Assembly (NCBI GenBank): GCA_026398235.1
Contig: JAPLTE010000078.1
Span: 1 to 41,414, forward strand
Source: Verrucomicrobiota bacterium
GTDB lineage: Bacteria > Verrucomicrobiota > Verrucomicrobiia > Chthoniobacterales > Chthoniobacteraceae
DNA length: 41,414 bases
Direction of reading: 5' to 3'
Under the pieces are notes generated by a model, which saw nothing but the letters and a program-made list of their open reading frames with translations, searched no databases and was not told the DNA's origin. Position numbers and translations under genes: made by a program. This document shows positions 40,442 through 41,414 of this stretch, piece after piece. Positions within the stretch are counted from its first letter, which is position 1. The number at the start of each line of letters is the position of its first letter.

Positions 40442-40662
40442 CCCGGCTGCTGGTAGTCGATCTTGAAGCCGGATTGCAGGATCGTTCGGGTGATTTCTTC
40501 TGGGGTAATGCCGAGGGGATTGTAAATGATATGCACCCCCGTCTGGGTGATGCGCGCTGTGTGGATGCCATTCATCTTGGCTAGAATCGCGCGCACCCTT
40601 TCTTCCACCAACTCGTCGCCGAGATCGTTGATTTCGAGTTCCAATTCTTTGAATTCCGACAT
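40438..40662 (-). CDS. HMA-fold-like small protein without the metal CxxC
   Basis: A 74-residue protein with the size and beta-alpha-beta-beta-alpha-beta pattern of a heavy-metal-associated domain: LELEINDLG, a helix with EERVRAILAKMNGIHTARI, then VHIIYNPLGITPEEITRTI and LQSGF. The GMxCxxC metal loop is replaced by NDLGDEL and there is no cysteine at all. A role in copper or mercury binding is therefore unlikely; an adaptor or degenerate domain is possible. The ATG at 40662 is preferred over a TTG one codon upstream. Its stop overlaps that of lgt. Confidence 0.7.
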   Translation of the reverse strand: MSEFKELELEINDLGDELVEERVRAILAKMNGIHTARITQTGVHIIYNPLGITPEEITRTILQSGFKIDYQQPG

Positions 40663-40695
40663 CAAAGAAGGTTTCGGCTTGCGCGCCGGGCATGG

Positions 40696-41184
40696 ATGGA
40701 GAGGGTGGGGAGGATGCCACCCCGCCGCTCCCCATCTGTCTCAAATCCGGCCGACGCCAAGACCGCGGCGTTGGCGGAGGTGCGCGCGGTATATGCCGAA
40801 CTCGCCGGGCGGCCGGTGCAGCGCGATTGCACGCTGTTGAGCGAATGCTGCCAGTTCAAGTTGACAGGCATGACCCCTTACCTGACCCGTGGCGAGGCGC
40901 TCGTGGCTGCGCGGGGCGTGCGTGCTGCCGGGCGCAAACATCTCCCGGAACGAACAGACGGCGCGTGCCCGCTTTTGCATCCGCACACAGGGCGGTGCAT
41001 GATTTATGCGGAGCGCCCGTTCGGATGCCGCACCCATTTTTGCCCCGCCGCCGGTGGACCTTATGCCCGGAGCGAGGTCATCGACTTAATCCGCCGACTG
41101 GAAAAGGTGGATGCGGCGCTGGGTGGCAACGGCCCGCGGATGTTGCCGGGAGCGGTTGCGGACGCGCTGGCAGAAATGCGTTAG
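40696..41184 (+). CDS. YkgJ-family cysteine cluster protein
   Basis: A 162-residue protein with the cysteine pattern of the YkgJ (CxxCxxCC-type, putative Zn or Fe-S) family: C45, C51 and C52 in RDCTLLSECCQF, then C91 in GACPLL, C101 in GRCMIYAERPFGC (C111) and C116 in THFCPA. The RCMIYAERPFGCR segment is the most diagnostic. The biochemical role of the family is not established. The ATG at 40714 has GGGGAGG directly adjacent and may be the real start, shortening the protein by six residues. Its TAG stop overlaps the TAA of the convergent Nudix gene (41181-41184). Confidence 0.78.
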   Translation: MERVGRMPPRRSPSVSNPADAKTAALAEVRAVYAELAGRPVQRDCTLLSECCQFKLTGMTPYLTRGEALVAARGVRAAGRKHLPERTDGACPLLHPHTGRCMIYAERPFGCRTHFCPAAGGPYARSEVIDLIRRLEKVDAALGGNGPRMLPGAVADALAEMR

Positions 41185-41414
41185 GGTTTAACCCGTGCTC
41201 TCCAGAGGCGGTAGGTGGCCAAAAAGCTGTTGGAAAAATCGTGCGGGCGAGCGGCGGTCCAGCGGTCCAGCAGTTCGATGGGGAAAAAGAGCCCGCTTTC
41301 GATCTCCGCGCGGGGCCAGGTGAAGGGCCCGTTGTGTTCGGCCCGGTACACTTGCACAAATTCCCAGCCGGTTTCCCGGCTCGCGGGATGGCTGCCAATC
41401 AGTTCCAACGGGGC
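41181..41414 (-). CDS. Nudix hydrolase, C-terminal part (runs off window)
   Basis: The last 77 or so codons of a gene whose start lies beyond the right edge. The visible sequence GWEFVQVYRAEHNGPFTWPR then AEIESGLFFPIELLDRW matches the C-terminal beta strand and helix of Nudix hydrolases of the YfcD/IPP-isomerase-like type. The ending SNSFLATYRLWRAR also fits. The Nudix box itself (GX5EX7REUXEEXGU) lies outside the window, so activity cannot be judged. The stop overlaps that of the YkgJ-type gene. Confidence 0.75.
   Translation of the reverse strand, partial: APLELIGSHPASRETGWEFVQVYRAEHNGPFTWPRAEIESGLFFPIELLDRWTAARPHDFSNSFLATYRLWRARVKP

Overview
This GC-rich 41.4 kb window is ordinary-looking bacterial chromosome with about 39 protein genes. 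No rRNA, tRNA or CRISPR array is visible. A mreB-mreC-mreD-mrdA cluster, lspA, lgt and uppP point to a rod-shaped, peptidoglycan-containing diderm. The style of the proteins suggests Verrucomicrobiota: RsmH with a basic N-terminal extension, RapA-type SNF2 ATPase, stand-alone cytidylate-kinase-like protein, two glycogen synthases, and citramalate synthase. The intergenic spaces packed with palindromic repeats fit the same group. That assignment is an inference from family style, not from a marker tree.

Layout. Positions 43-10070 hold a hybrid histidine kinase (-), two exported proteins (+), a YciE/YciF-type ferritin-like protein (-), a GT4 glycogen synthase (+), pterin carbinolamine dehydratase (-), cysteine synthase (+) and RapA (+). 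Positions 10237-17119 hold rsmH with a coupled 57-residue exported peptide (-), a cytidylate kinase-like protein (+), argS and a PTS IIA protein (-), a GT5 glycogen synthase (+) and an EamA exporter (+). Positions 17116-21877 (-) form a three-gene unit: a small CxxC membrane protein, a fused ATPase-permease ABC half-transporter, and an FHA-FHA-coiled-coil-receiver protein. Positions 21966-28472 hold a 5'-3' exonuclease (+) and a minus-strand run of glnB-uppP, cimA, a short MgtE and citrate synthase. Positions 28485-29151 are non-coding and contain a MITE-like element and the mreB leader. Positions 29152-35556 are the mreBCD-mrdA-rng cluster, ended by a strong intrinsic terminator. Positions 35755-41414 hold ileS-lspA, a zinc-ribbon protein, lgt, an HMA-fold-like protein, a YkgJ-type cysteine cluster protein and the end of a Nudix hydrolase.

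How the genes work together. mreBCD-mrdA builds the elongation machinery, uppP recycles its lipid carrier, and lspA with lgt mature lipoproteins. cimA, cysK, gltA and glnB are amino-acid and nitrogen metabolism genes. The two glycogen synthases belong to different families.

Main points of interest. (1) The 17116-21877 unit resembles a split version of the mycobacterial FHA-ABC exporter Rv1747, with a response-regulator receiver added and with noncanonical FHA and ABC motifs. (2) Three housekeeping genes are broken by small indels: argS by a deletion near 12444, glgA by an exact 32-bp tandem duplication at 15948-16011, and rng by a deletion near 34818. Each is easily diagnosed because the missing reading frame continues in another phase. 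An assembly or strain-mixture artefact is the simplest explanation. (3) Long-loop inverted repeats of several families sit at gene 3' ends, and two members flank cimA.
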